Source: Candidatus Delongbacteria bacterium
GTDB taxonomy: Bacteria; CAIWAD01; BS150m-G50
Reading direction: 5' to 3'
DNA length: 18,195 nucleotides
Assembly: GCA_016784425.1 (NCBI GenBank)
Contig: JADHUQ010000023.1
Coordinates: 1-18,195 of the forward strand
Shown: one piece after another, positions 1-7,726 of the stretch
Numbering within the stretch: position 1 is the stretch's first letter
Layout: each line of letters begins with the position of its first letter
Made by a program: the position numbers and the translations under genes
The notes under the pieces: model-generated
What the model was told of the DNA's origin: nothing
The model's database searches: none
Seen by the model: the letters and a program-made list of their open reading frames with translations, nothing else

Positions 1-2008
1 CCAGGTAGGGTCCGGTGACCCCGGTTACGATCAACCTCAGATGAGTAGGGAGGCAGTTCCGGCCGGAAATTACCAGGTTGTATAATCCTTCCTGCTCCAG
101 CGCCGGTGAGAACTCGATCAGTGCGTTACCGGAGCTGTCGGTTCGGGTAGTGCCCTTGATCTCCTCATTAAGCATTACCACCGCTCTCAGACCTTCCACC
201 GGGAAATCGTTCACATCAATCTGCAGCGGCAGTTCGGTCAGACCCACACTGACCACATTTTCATAGGTTACCTGGAGCTGAATGGGAGCCTGGAACCAGG
301 GTTGCAGTGCCGGATCACCGAAGAGGTTCAAATCGTAATACACCCAGCGCATATGTCCATCGTTATTAGCCCGGACAACCAGATCTTCCCGGCTGTCCTG
401 CAATGCTTCGCCGATAGTGCTGATCCCCTCCCCGAAGAGCGCATCGAAAAACTCCCGGTCAAACAGCTGGGAGGAGCCGCCGGTACCACCGGACTGGTAC
501 CAGCCATAACGGGAATTACCGATGAAAGCGGCGAAACCGGTGGACAGGTTGGTCATCAGCTCCATGATGCAGTCGTTGCTGTCAAAAGCCCCGGCGTGAC
601 AGCCCTGCGAGTAGCCGATGTGAAAATTGCGGGTAACACCGTCGGCGGTCAGGTTGGTGGTGGTGACATCAGCTGCATGTATCCGGAGCAGGAGGCCTGA
701 GCCGGTGTGACCCAGGTGATTGACCAGATTGGCTCCCTGGGACAGTTGGCTGAACAGATTGGCGATGGTCCAACTCTCCTCGCGGTCGTAAAGCAGGTTG
801 ACATCCAGATTACCGGGCAGTCCCGCGGTTTCGATATTCCCTGAGGTGGAGCCAAAGCGGATTTCATCCTTGTAATCACCACCCCAGGTGGGAACGGTGT
901 CAAGCTGCTCTCCGATCATCAGATAACGGGTCAGGTCCGCTGCGACGGGACTTCTCTGATAGTCCAACTGCTTGTTGACAAAGCTGGCTGCTTCAGCGAC
1001 CGTGGATACGCTGGCCCGACCGACTGCCAGTTCAGTAAACCAGTCCTCTTCCTCAACCTCACCCCAGATACCATTCTGGTTCTCATCCCAGTTGCCATCC
1101 AGGCAGGCGAAATAGAGATCCGAGGGGAGGTTGTCATCATGTTCCCAGGTGTGAACAAAAAGGCTGCGATACGGAATCTGGTCGATATCCCCACCCAGCA
1201 ACAGATAGCGAATGCCATGTTCCAGATACTCCGCCACCAGGAAATTGCGCAACCGCTCGGCATCATCCACCCCATCCCAGTTTGCGAGAATCTCCTCGAT
1301 AGTGACGAGCTGCGAGGGCATGCCGAAACTGTTGCGCCAGTTCACCAGCTGCTGAAAATACAGCGACATCTCCTGGGAAGTGACAACCAGGTATTCATAA
1401 CTCTCGGTGCGGCTGTCATTGCGACTGTACTCCTGGAGTGCCAGGGGATTGTCTACCAGGCTGGTGACCCGCGCCCGGGCGTTTATATCAGATGGGAAGC
1501 GACAGGCACCCGGTTCGAGCTCTACCTGTACGGTAACACTGTTATAGTAACTCAGCCGTCGGGTCGTCGGATCGTAGCGCACCGGGCAGGCATGGGTCAA
1601 CAGGATAGCGTGTCCGGCAAGAAAGTGGGTGGCGAAAGCGTCATGTTCGCGGTGGGGAAGATCACCCGGTTGAGACCAACGTAAAGGATCACGTTCGGTA
1701 ACGGTAGCTGCAGCAGCCAGGGAGAGGGGCCATTGCCGCTGAATCGGGTTGAGCTGGTGGATACCCAGTTCAATCCGCTCGCCGTACACGAGCGTAACAT
1801 CCCGGGCGACAGATCCGGGCGGCAGGAGCAGTTTTATGGGTAATACCGGAACAGCCGGAGCACCAGGTTGACCGCTGATATACATTGAGCCGGCGATTAC
1901 TTCACCGGCGGAATCGATTTCCGGTTGGGGGATTTCATAGCGCAGTTCAAGCGCCAGGGCTGACAGGTAGAGTAGCGCCAGAGACAGCGCCAGTAGAATT
2001 GATCGCAT
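1..2008 (-). CDS. Secreted C25 (gingipain-like) cysteine peptidase, 3' end cut by window edge
   Basis: The frame stays open from an ATG at 2008 to the left edge (669 codons visible). It opens with a signal peptide of about 19 residues (MRSILLALSLALLYLSALA), then a propeptide-like beta-rich region (about 20-200), then a peptidase C25 catalytic domain (about 204-565). The catalytic dyad is visible: His434 in VNHLGHTG and Cys470 in SQGCHAGAFD. The spacing of 36 residues is close to that in gingipains. Other family hallmarks are LLLGGDIDQIPYR, the WDENQNGIWGE acidic segment, and NLFGDPAL near the domain end. An Ig-like domain follows from about 573. The C terminus, where a T9SS tail would lie, is outside the window. 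The protein should be secreted and cleave extracellular proteins; Arg or Lys specificity cannot be judged. It lies 224 bp downstream of the metallophosphatase in the same direction, so it may have its own promoter. Confidence 0.94.
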   Translation of the reverse strand, partial: MRSILLALSLALLYLSALALELRYEIPQPEIDSAGEVIAGSMYISGQPGAPAVPVLPIKLLLPPGSVARDVTLVYGERIELGIHQLNPIQRQWPLSLAAAATVTERDPLRWSQPGDLPHREHDAFATHFLAGHAILLTHACPVRYDPTTRRLSYYNSVTVQVELEPGACRFPSDINARARVTSLVDNPLALQEYSRNDSRTESYEYLVVTSQEMSLYFQQLVNWRNSFGMPSQLVTIEEILANWDGVDDAERLRNFLVAEYLEHGIRYLLLGGDIDQIPYRSLFVHTWEHDDNLPSDLYFACLDGNWDENQNGIWGEVEEEDWFTELAVGRASVSTVAEAASFVNKQLDYQRSPVAADLTRYLMIGEQLDTVPTWGGDYKDEIRFGSTSGNIETAGLPGNLDVNLLYDREESWTIANLFSQLSQGANLVNHLGHTGSGLLLRIHAADVTTTNLTADGVTRNFHIGYSQGCHAGAFDSNDCIMELMTNLSTGFAAFIGNSRYGWYQSGGTGGSSQLFDREFFDALFGEGISTIGEALQDSREDLVVRANNDGHMRWVYYDLNLFGDPALQPWFQAPIQLQVTYENVVSVGLTELPLQIDVNDFPVEGLRAVVMLNEEIKGTTRTDSSGNALIEFSPALEQEGLYNLVISGRNCLPTHLRLIVTGVTGPYL

Positions 2009-2232
2009 TAAGATTCCAGAATATCAGGGCCCAACATTCATAACTTTACGATACTTCGGCACAAGCTGTGACATGAACAGTGATATTTATGAGTTAGTCA
2101 ACAAAATCCGGGCGGATTTATCAGAACACAGCAATCGGACCGGCAGGGCATTGTCTACTGCCAGGCTGAACATCTTTAACCGCACCCCACTGATCGGCGT
2201 TAAAAGCAGGGTATATCACCGCACAGGGGCTA

Positions 2233-5200
2233 TTAAAGCGGTCGATTCAGGGAGTCCTGGTTGAGGACATCCCAGATTCCTGTCACCTGGTAGAAGCGGT
2301 TTGCGGAGGGCAACAGGCTCAGGTAGTAGGTTTCCGTAGTTTCAGCCAGAAACAGCCAGGGTCCACCCGGTGAGGTCGCCACATACACGCGGTAACTGCT
2401 GAATCCGGGATCCCCCTGCCAGGTGAGATGGAGCTGCTGTGCGCTGATGGAGATCTCCAGTTCACCGAGAATGGGGGGGGGGCCGGTGACAGTGATGAAA
2501 TCAGTTTTTGTCTCGGTCAGGTTTTCTGTTGCGTACTCGACAGTCAGGCTGACGGAATACCCCCCCGGTTCATGATAGATCCAGGTCGGGTCCTGCTGGT
2601 CGCTGTCTGCCAGCAGATCGCCATCCAGATCCCAGGACCAGCTGAGGGGATCACCAGTGGAAAGATCGGTAAAGCGCACAGGGAGTGGGCCAGGACCGGT
2701 AGTAACATCGGCGGTAAACTCCGGGGTGTCCGGCAATTCTGAGACGGTAAACTGCGCCTCCTCCGACCAGTCCGACCATTGCAGATTCTGATCGCGGTAC
2801 CGCACCCGCCACCAGCAGGTCTGTCCCGCTTGCAACAGATCCCCGGGAAGGGTAAAGCGCTCCAGGTCGATACAGTCGTTGAGATCGACCGGTTCGTAGA
2901 GCGGCGCTCCGCTGTCATAGTAGATATTCTCCCAGTCCCGCCGGGCTTCCGCCAGTGGGGTTTCGTAGTTCCCCGGCATGGTGGTCAACTGGAAATGTGA
3001 ACTCATGATCTCATCATCACCACTGTACGGGGAGGCTACCAGGCGTGGTTGCGGGTCCCCCTGATCGGTCGGTGCCAGTGCGCTGGGTGTTGGTGGGACC
3101 GCCCAACCCTGCCGGTAGTGATGCCAGCTGTCAACCAGCTCGTTGTCGAGTGGCAGGTCGGTATGCCCCAGAGAATAGGTACGGGCGGTGTAGCTGTCAG
3201 AAGCGCAATCGATTTCAAACAGGCTGTAGCAGTAGTGATCGAAGGAGCGGTGCAGTTCGGCGTAATCGGTCTGGTTGTCGTACATCCGCCAGCGATCGAG
3301 GGCGGAGCCGCCGCCCCCACTCAGCAGGATCCGCAGATTGCCTTCCCACATCGCACCCCGCTCGTAGTTATGGGAGTGACCATAGCTCAGCAGCTCCACC
3401 TTACTGTATTGCACCAGCAGGGGAAGCAGCTGGTCCTGTACCCAGCCGGTATTGCCGTCCGGCCAGACCTCGCTGTGGCCGGGGTGATGCAGAAAAGTGA
3501 AAACCATGTTGATTGCCTGATCAGCTTCAGCCGCCTCCACCTGTTGCTCCAGCCAGCTGAGCTGTGTGTCCCCCTGCGTGTTGCTGTTCAGGGAGATGAA
3601 CAGCACCGGCCCGATGCGGAAAGAGTAGTAACGCTCCCCCTCCGGCCCCCCGATATCCTCATCCTTCATGTAGTTGTAATAGTGGGAGGCCTCCCCTTCA
3701 TGGTTGCCGATGCTGATCATGTATGGAATTGTACCGGCGAGGGGAATGATCGGGTTGAAATGTTCCGTGACATACTGCGACAGCACCGACCCGGTACTGA
3801 CAATATCACCAACATTGAAAAGCAGGTTGATCTGATTGTGAATATCCTCCCCGTAGAGCTCTACGATCTTCTCCTGCATCGCATCGATCACCATTCGGTG
3901 AGCTGTGAAATCGGTACGGGTGTCGCCATAGACCAGAAAACGGATGATACCGCTGAAGTCATCGTCGGCTGGTTGGGTGTGAAAGCTGCGGAGTTCAGAG
4001 CTGTCAGCACCGGTGATGCAGCGGTAGAAGTACTCGGTCTCCGGTTGCAGCCCGGTCAACTGTACGGTATGCCACCAGGTGCTGCCGTCGAACTGGTGAC
4101 AATCACCGCTGGTATTACTGCCCAGTTCCGTCGTCAGGCCGTACTGGACCAGCGATTCGGTGGTGGTGTTGGAATGCCAGCTGATGTAGATGGAGGTCGG
4201 TGTCGGGGTCTGCAGATAGCTGTTCATCCAGGGTTGTTCCGGCCCCTCGAACTGGTGACCGTAACCACCGACCACCGCCAGATCTGTGGCGGTCAGGTCG
4301 CGGTCAAACAGCACTACCTGGGCTACATCGAGGGCATTATCTTCCCCGTTTTCGTCAGCGAAAAAGAGCACCTGATTCACCCCCTCCGCCGGGTAGAGCG
4401 AGAAGCGGCCATCAAAGATCTGCGCGCCGCCTATCTGCAGCAGCTGCCCGTCCAGGTAGTAGTCGTAGTGTTCTCCCAGGTTGACGGAGATGGCCAGTCG
4501 ATACCACTCACCGGGATTGAGGATGTACTGTGAGTAACCGGTGTCACTGATTCCCACCTGACCGCCGGGATTGATGAACCAGTCCCCATCGTTACTGTTG
4601 CTCCAGTTGGTCTGGTAAAGACAGTAGTACTGCCCCAGGCTGGGAATACGGACATCCATCACGATGGTGAAACGATTGACCCAGGCCGGATTGCCATAGC
4701 CATTGGCGGGGATGTCGTGATAGCAGCGATAAAAACTGCCGGGTCCGATGTTGATCGCACCGTCCTCCGGTGTCGGTCCCTCGATCGCGGTATGGCTGCC
4801 GGAAAGCTCCAGGTTGTTTCCCAAAGTGGCTTCCAGCAGATTTTCGGGATCATCGAAGGTCCAGTAACCTACCAGTCCGCTGGGGAATGGACTCGGGACC
4901 AGGCTGCCGCTCCAGCTGTTTGAGCCTGGCTGCAGGGTAATCTCTTCATTGTGATTCAGATAGTAATCGCAGGAAATCCTCAGCAGATAATCACCACTCC
5001 AGATCTCGTCCAGCAGATAGTTCCCCTGGTCATCGGTTGTGCTGACGATACTGCCGAAAGCCACCCGGGCGCCCACTACCGGATTACCGCTCTCGCTGTC
5101 GGTCACCTGTCCGCTGACAGTGGCGTCCGGTGCCAGTTGTTCAATCAGGATTGCCAGTTGCGGGTGGGGATAGCTGGCCGGATCTGCATCGAAGGAGATG

Positions 5201-5913
5201 CCGAGACCATCCCCTCCATCCCAGTTCTCGGTCCCGATGGATTCGCCGTCGATGTCAAGCCCGTTTTCCAGAGCTGCATACTGCAGCAGAACAGTGCCAT
5301 CCTGCCGCAGGATAATCTCGGCAGTCAGTCTGCCGGAACCGCCATACTCCTCCACCGCCTGGAACTGGCAGACCCAGTTATCACCGGAAGTGCCGTAGTA
5401 GACTGAACCACCGGCAGCCGGGTTGAGGTCGTCCCAGAAGAGTGCGATCAGGTTATTCGGCGGGGTGGTTGCAGGCAGGGGGTCGTTCCCATAGTCGTTG
5501 CTACCGCCGCCGAACATCAGGTAACCGTTGGAGCAGATATAGACACTGTTGTGTTCCAGGCCGTACCAGGTGAAGGTCCAGGGCAATGACAGCGGTGCCG
5601 AATAGCCATCATCGGCAAGATTCAATGTGGTACCGCTCCCCTGGATATCCACCCAGTTGTAGAGTGGGCCATTCAGTTCATCACTGTCACGAAAAATATA
5701 GCCGTGACCATCGGGGGCTCCGGAGGCGTGGCGCTCGAAACGGGTGCGAGCGGGGGGATCATACACTTTACCATCCATGATCTGCGGCTGCTCCAGCACA
5801 GCTTTGGGTTGATCCGTCAGCATCCCGACCCTGAGTGGACTGCCTGCCTGGACGGACCAGGTCAGCAGAAGGATCAGCAGGAGGGAGAGTTGAAAACGGG
5901 GCAGTGGCACCAT
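2233..5913 (-). CDS. Large secreted multidomain calcineurin-like metallophosphatase
   Basis: The protein has 1226 residues. I start at 5913 because a clean signal peptide (MVPLPRFQLSLLLILLLTW, then SVQA) begins there with GGAG six bases upstream; the frame extends 41 codons further but that stretch looks non-coding. Domains in order: an extracellular beta module (about 60-262, with SVYICSNGYLMFGGG), a carboxypeptidase-regulatory-like Ig fold (263-340), a LamG/concanavalin-like domain (345-560, starting GLVGYWTFDD), a purple-acid-phosphatase-type Fn3 domain (562-650), a metallophosphatase domain (about 653-880), an Ig/Fn3 region, a PKD domain (about 1052-1140, with WSWDLDGD) and a last Fn3-like domain. 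Metal-ligand motifs are intact: GDT at Asp664, VGD at Asp703, GNHE 736-739, HHPGH 809-813 and GHSH 845-848. It should hydrolyse phosphate esters outside the cell; the substrate is unknown. No T9SS tail is seen at its C terminus. Confidence 0.93.
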   Translation of the reverse strand: MVPLPRFQLSLLLILLLTWSVQAGSPLRVGMLTDQPKAVLEQPQIMDGKVYDPPARTRFERHASGAPDGHGYIFRDSDELNGPLYNWVDIQGSGTTLNLADDGYSAPLSLPWTFTWYGLEHNSVYICSNGYLMFGGGSNDYGNDPLPATTPPNNLIALFWDDLNPAAGGSVYYGTSGDNWVCQFQAVEEYGGSGRLTAEIILRQDGTVLLQYAALENGLDIDGESIGTENWDGGDGLGISFDADPASYPHPQLAILIEQLAPDATVSGQVTDSESGNPVVGARVAFGSIVSTTDDQGNYLLDEIWSGDYLLRISCDYYLNHNEEITLQPGSNSWSGSLVPSPFPSGLVGYWTFDDPENLLEATLGNNLELSGSHTAIEGPTPEDGAINIGPGSFYRCYHDIPANGYGNPAWVNRFTIVMDVRIPSLGQYYCLYQTNWSNSNDGDWFINPGGQVGISDTGYSQYILNPGEWYRLAISVNLGEHYDYYLDGQLLQIGGAQIFDGRFSLYPAEGVNQVLFFADENGEDNALDVAQVVLFDRDLTATDLAVVGGYGHQFEGPEQPWMNSYLQTPTPTSIYISWHSNTTTESLVQYGLTTELGSNTSGDCHQFDGSTWWHTVQLTGLQPETEYFYRCITGADSSELRSFHTQPADDDFSGIIRFLVYGDTRTDFTAHRMVIDAMQEKIVELYGEDIHNQINLLFNVGDIVSTGSVLSQYVTEHFNPIIPLAGTIPYMISIGNHEGEASHYYNYMKDEDIGGPEGERYYSFRIGPVLFISLNSNTQGDTQLSWLEQQVEAAEADQAINMVFTFLHHPGHSEVWPDGNTGWVQDQLLPLLVQYSKVELLSYGHSHNYERGAMWEGNLRILLSGGGGSALDRWRMYDNQTDYAELHRSFDHYCYSLFEIDCASDSYTARTYSLGHTDLPLDNELVDSWHHYRQGWAVPPTPSALAPTDQGDPQPRLVASPYSGDDEIMSSHFQLTTMPGNYETPLAEARRDWENIYYDSGAPLYEPVDLNDCIDLERFTLPGDLLQAGQTCWWRVRYRDQNLQWSDWSEEAQFTVSELPDTPEFTADVTTGPGPLPVRFTDLSTGDPLSWSWDLDGDLLADSDQQDPTWIYHEPGGYSVSLTVEYATENLTETKTDFITVTGPPPILGELEISISAQQLHLTWQGDPGFSSYRVYVATSPGGPWLFLAETTETYYLSLLPSANRFYQVTGIWDVLNQDSLNRPL
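2473..2482. repeat. Ten-base G/C homopolymer inside the metallophosphatase gene
   Basis: Ten consecutive G on the plus strand read as ten C in the coding strand, encoding the end of a Gly codon and Pro1145-1147. The tract lies between the PKD domain and the last Fn3-like domain. One extra C would give a stop after about four codons; one fewer would give a short foreign tail of about 50 codons ending in TGA. The length is typical of slippage-prone tracts. Confidence 0.9.
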
Positions 5914-6041
5914 ACTTGACTCCGGGCTAAGGTGTGCAATTTGTGGGGGAATACAGGAGGACGACACCTGCACCTGCCCTTCCACACCGAGGATGGTGTA
6001 ATGTAAGTGGTCGCAGTAACAAATCCAACCTGACACTACCG

Positions 6042-6070
6042 TTGCTGTTTTTCGTTGAAAACGTTATAGA
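6042..6070 (+). promoter_or_regulatory. Candidate sigma70-like promoter for the Asp-box propeller gene
   Basis: TTGCTG at 6042-6047 and TATAGA at 6065-6070 are separated by 17 bases. Transcription would begin about 28 bases before the start codon at 6105. The match to consensus is only partial, and the region also has to serve the divergent gene starting at 5913. This is a weak call by eye. Confidence 0.28.
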
Positions 6071-6104
6071 TGACATAGACAGCTTTTGATTTGCAGGGGG
6101 ATAT

Positions 6105-7256
6105 ATGAATTCCATAACGAAAATCACCGCTCTCTTACTTCTAATTGTAGCGTCACCGCAAGCCGGCAACGCCTGGAACTGGGATCCGATCGGACCACCC
6201 GCAGACATCCTCAACTACTATACCGGCGCTGATGGCTACAGTGAGATTCTCTGTTCCAGTGACGGATTGATCATCTTCGAGGATGGTGTCTGGGTGACAT
6301 ACTCCTATGGCGGCCTCCCGGTACTGGATGTGGCCGGACTGGATAATCAGCACCTGCTGCTGGTGCAGGGGGACGGCTCTTTTTCCGATGGTATTTACAC
6401 CTTCGATTGTGATACACATCAGTTTGAAGTGATGCAGTACTGCCTGTATCCCCGTTTCGTCGAGTTCGATTATGTATCACAATCCTTTACCGTCGGTCAC
6501 GAACAGGGTCTGCTGACATCACCTGACGGACAGACCTGGTCAGCGGTAACCTATTTTGAAGGTCTGGCCTGCAGTGACATCGCCCGCTGGGGGGAGTACA
6601 CGGTTGTCTGCGGAGTTGGGGGTGTCCACTGTTCCGATGACGGCGGTCAGACCTGGGTAACGGCGTCACCCGGCTCCCCCTGGATTGAGGATCTCGCCTT
6701 CACACCAACCGGTAAACTCTACGGTATCTTTCCGGATGAATCCTGGTCCTCCGGTCTCTGGTCCTCCCACGATCAGGGTCTCGTCTGGGATGTGGAGTTC
6801 TGGTCGGTTGATATGAGCGATGTCTATTGCGTGGCGGGGGATATTTATGTCTCCTGGCTGGAGCCCTGGCTGGATCATCGGGGGATTGCACACTGGGATT
6901 CCAATGTGCAGGTGCTGACCTTCATGAACGAGGGACTGCCTGAAACCGGAATCCATGAGCTTGCGGAAAACACCCTCATCGATTGCTACAACCTGGTCGG
7001 TTGTACCCAGGCTGGCGCCTGGATGACCTGTGATATAATGGAGATGGCGCTGGAGGTAGATATCACCTACACACATGGTATTATCTACCTGGAGTGGTGG
7101 CCGTTTCCAGGTGCGCTCAGTTACCGGGTCTATTCCTCAGCGGATCCTGATGGTGGTTTCACACTGGACGAGGGGGGGACGCATGTTCCCAACGGCTGGT
7201 TTGAACCGTTAGCAGACCTCAGGAAGTTCTACTATGTGACGGCAGTCCTGGAGTGA
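6105..7256 (+). CDS. Secreted beta-propeller protein with Asp-box (BNR) repeats
   Basis: The protein has 383 residues with a signal peptide of about 23 residues (MNSITKITALLLLIVASPQA, then GNA). The start is supported by AGGGGG six bases before the ATG. Three Asp-box-like motifs are visible: SPDGQTW at 139-145, SDDGGQTW at about 177-184 and SHDQGLVW at about 221-228. These mark blades of sialidase or photosystem-stability-factor type propellers. The last 80 residues resemble an Fn3-like domain (YLEWWPFPGALSYRVYSS), similar in style to the end of the divergent metallophosphatase. There are no sialidase catalytic signatures such as FRIP, so an enzyme role is not supported; carbohydrate or protein binding is more likely. 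It is transcribed divergently from the metallophosphatase across 191 bp. No T9SS tail or membrane anchor is visible at the C terminus. Confidence 0.85.
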   Translation: MNSITKITALLLLIVASPQAGNAWNWDPIGPPADILNYYTGADGYSEILCSSDGLIIFEDGVWVTYSYGGLPVLDVAGLDNQHLLLVQGDGSFSDGIYTFDCDTHQFEVMQYCLYPRFVEFDYVSQSFTVGHEQGLLTSPDGQTWSAVTYFEGLACSDIARWGEYTVVCGVGGVHCSDDGGQTWVTASPGSPWIEDLAFTPTGKLYGIFPDESWSSGLWSSHDQGLVWDVEFWSVDMSDVYCVAGDIYVSWLEPWLDHRGIAHWDSNVQVLTFMNEGLPETGIHELAENTLIDCYNLVGCTQAGAWMTCDIMEMALEVDITYTHGIIYLEWWPFPGALSYRVYSSADPDGGFTLDEGGTHVPNGWFEPLADLRKFYYVTAVLE

Positions 7257-7350
7257 AAGGGAGTCCCCAACCGCTGGTTGAAGGCTGTAGGCAGAATAGA
7301 GCTCTTACAGCTGGTTGATAGCAACGGGCGATTTCCCCGACAGGCTCCTG

Positions 7351-7650
7351 GCGAACCAGTATCATCTTGCGAGCTGCCGTTTCCTGCCCGGTGGTCAGTC
7401 GATAGAGATACAGACCACTTGGCAGCGGGTGGGTGGACCGCGCTCCTGCCAATTGCGATCGGGCTGAAAAGCTCACCTGGTGCAATCCCGCCCGGCACAC
7501 CCCCTCTGCAGCGCAGCTACCCGCCACCCTCAATATTGAAGACCTCCAGTTGTACTCCCGCCGTCATGGCGGAGCGTGCTTCCCCTGGCCTGGCGCGACC
7601 AGGGCATTGTAAGACAGCAGAGCAGGAACTGGTTGAAGGGAAGGGTAACC
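7351..7650 (-). pseudogene. Decayed fragment of a T9SS type A sorting domain
   Basis: Read on the minus strand, this otherwise empty gap contains recognisable pieces of a Por secretion system C-terminal domain: VQLEVFNIEG at 7555-7526, AGLHQVSF at 7491-7468 and SGLYLYRLTTGQETAARKM followed by ILVR at 7419-7351. The first piece lies in a different frame from the other two and runs into TAG, so at least one frameshift separates them. A degraded NYPNPFNP-like start (GYPSLQPV) is possible near 7650. No parent gene precedes it, because the plus-strand serine operon begins there. It looks like the stranded tail of a lost secreted protein. The last 25 or so residues are well preserved, so decay or rearrangement may be recent. 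Confidence 0.6.
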
Positions 7651-7662
7651 CTCCATCTTCGT

Positions 7663-7689
7663 CTTGCATCTCAACAGCCTGAGTGCAAG
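7663..7689 (+). promoter_or_regulatory. Dyad (hairpin or operator candidate) in the leader of the DUF1015-serA-serC operon
   Basis: CTTGCATCTCA and TGAGTGCAAG form a stem of ten pairs with a single bulged T and a six-base loop, 37 bases upstream of the DUF1015 start. No T run follows, so it is not a normal terminator. It could be a repressor site or leader hairpin. The function is inferred only from position. A second small dyad, AGGGT-A-ACCCT, lies at 7642-7652. Confidence 0.35.
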
Positions 7690-7726
7690 ATTATTGCTCC
7701 AAAATTGTACGAAACAGGGAGCCTTC

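Noticed and set aside
2073..2264. Plus-strand ORF of 63 codons in the gap between the metallophosphatase and the C25 peptidase
   Set aside because: No domain, no clear ribosome site, and its end overlaps the metallophosphatase 3' end. The 224-bp gap more likely holds the promoter of the peptidase.
3049..4533. Long plus-strand ORF of 494 codons
   Set aside because: It is antisense to the metallophosphatase, whose conserved motifs and signal peptide are clear. The ORF has no recognisable domain or good ribosome site and reflects the GC-rich reverse frame.
5914..6036. Upstream 41-codon extension of the metallophosphatase frame
   Set aside because: The signal peptide starts at 5913 with GGAG before it, and a secreted protein would not have 41 extra residues rich in Cys and His before its signal peptide.
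6105..7256. Sialidase activity for the Asp-box propeller protein
   Set aside because: Asp boxes occur in many non-enzymatic propellers, and the FRIP motif, Arg triad and catalytic Tyr/Glu pattern of sialidases are not recognisable.
7278..7682. Plus-strand ORF of 134 codons before the DUF1015 gene
   Set aside because: It is the antisense shadow of the sorting-domain relic; composition is Pro/Ser/Arg-rich and no family is recognisable.
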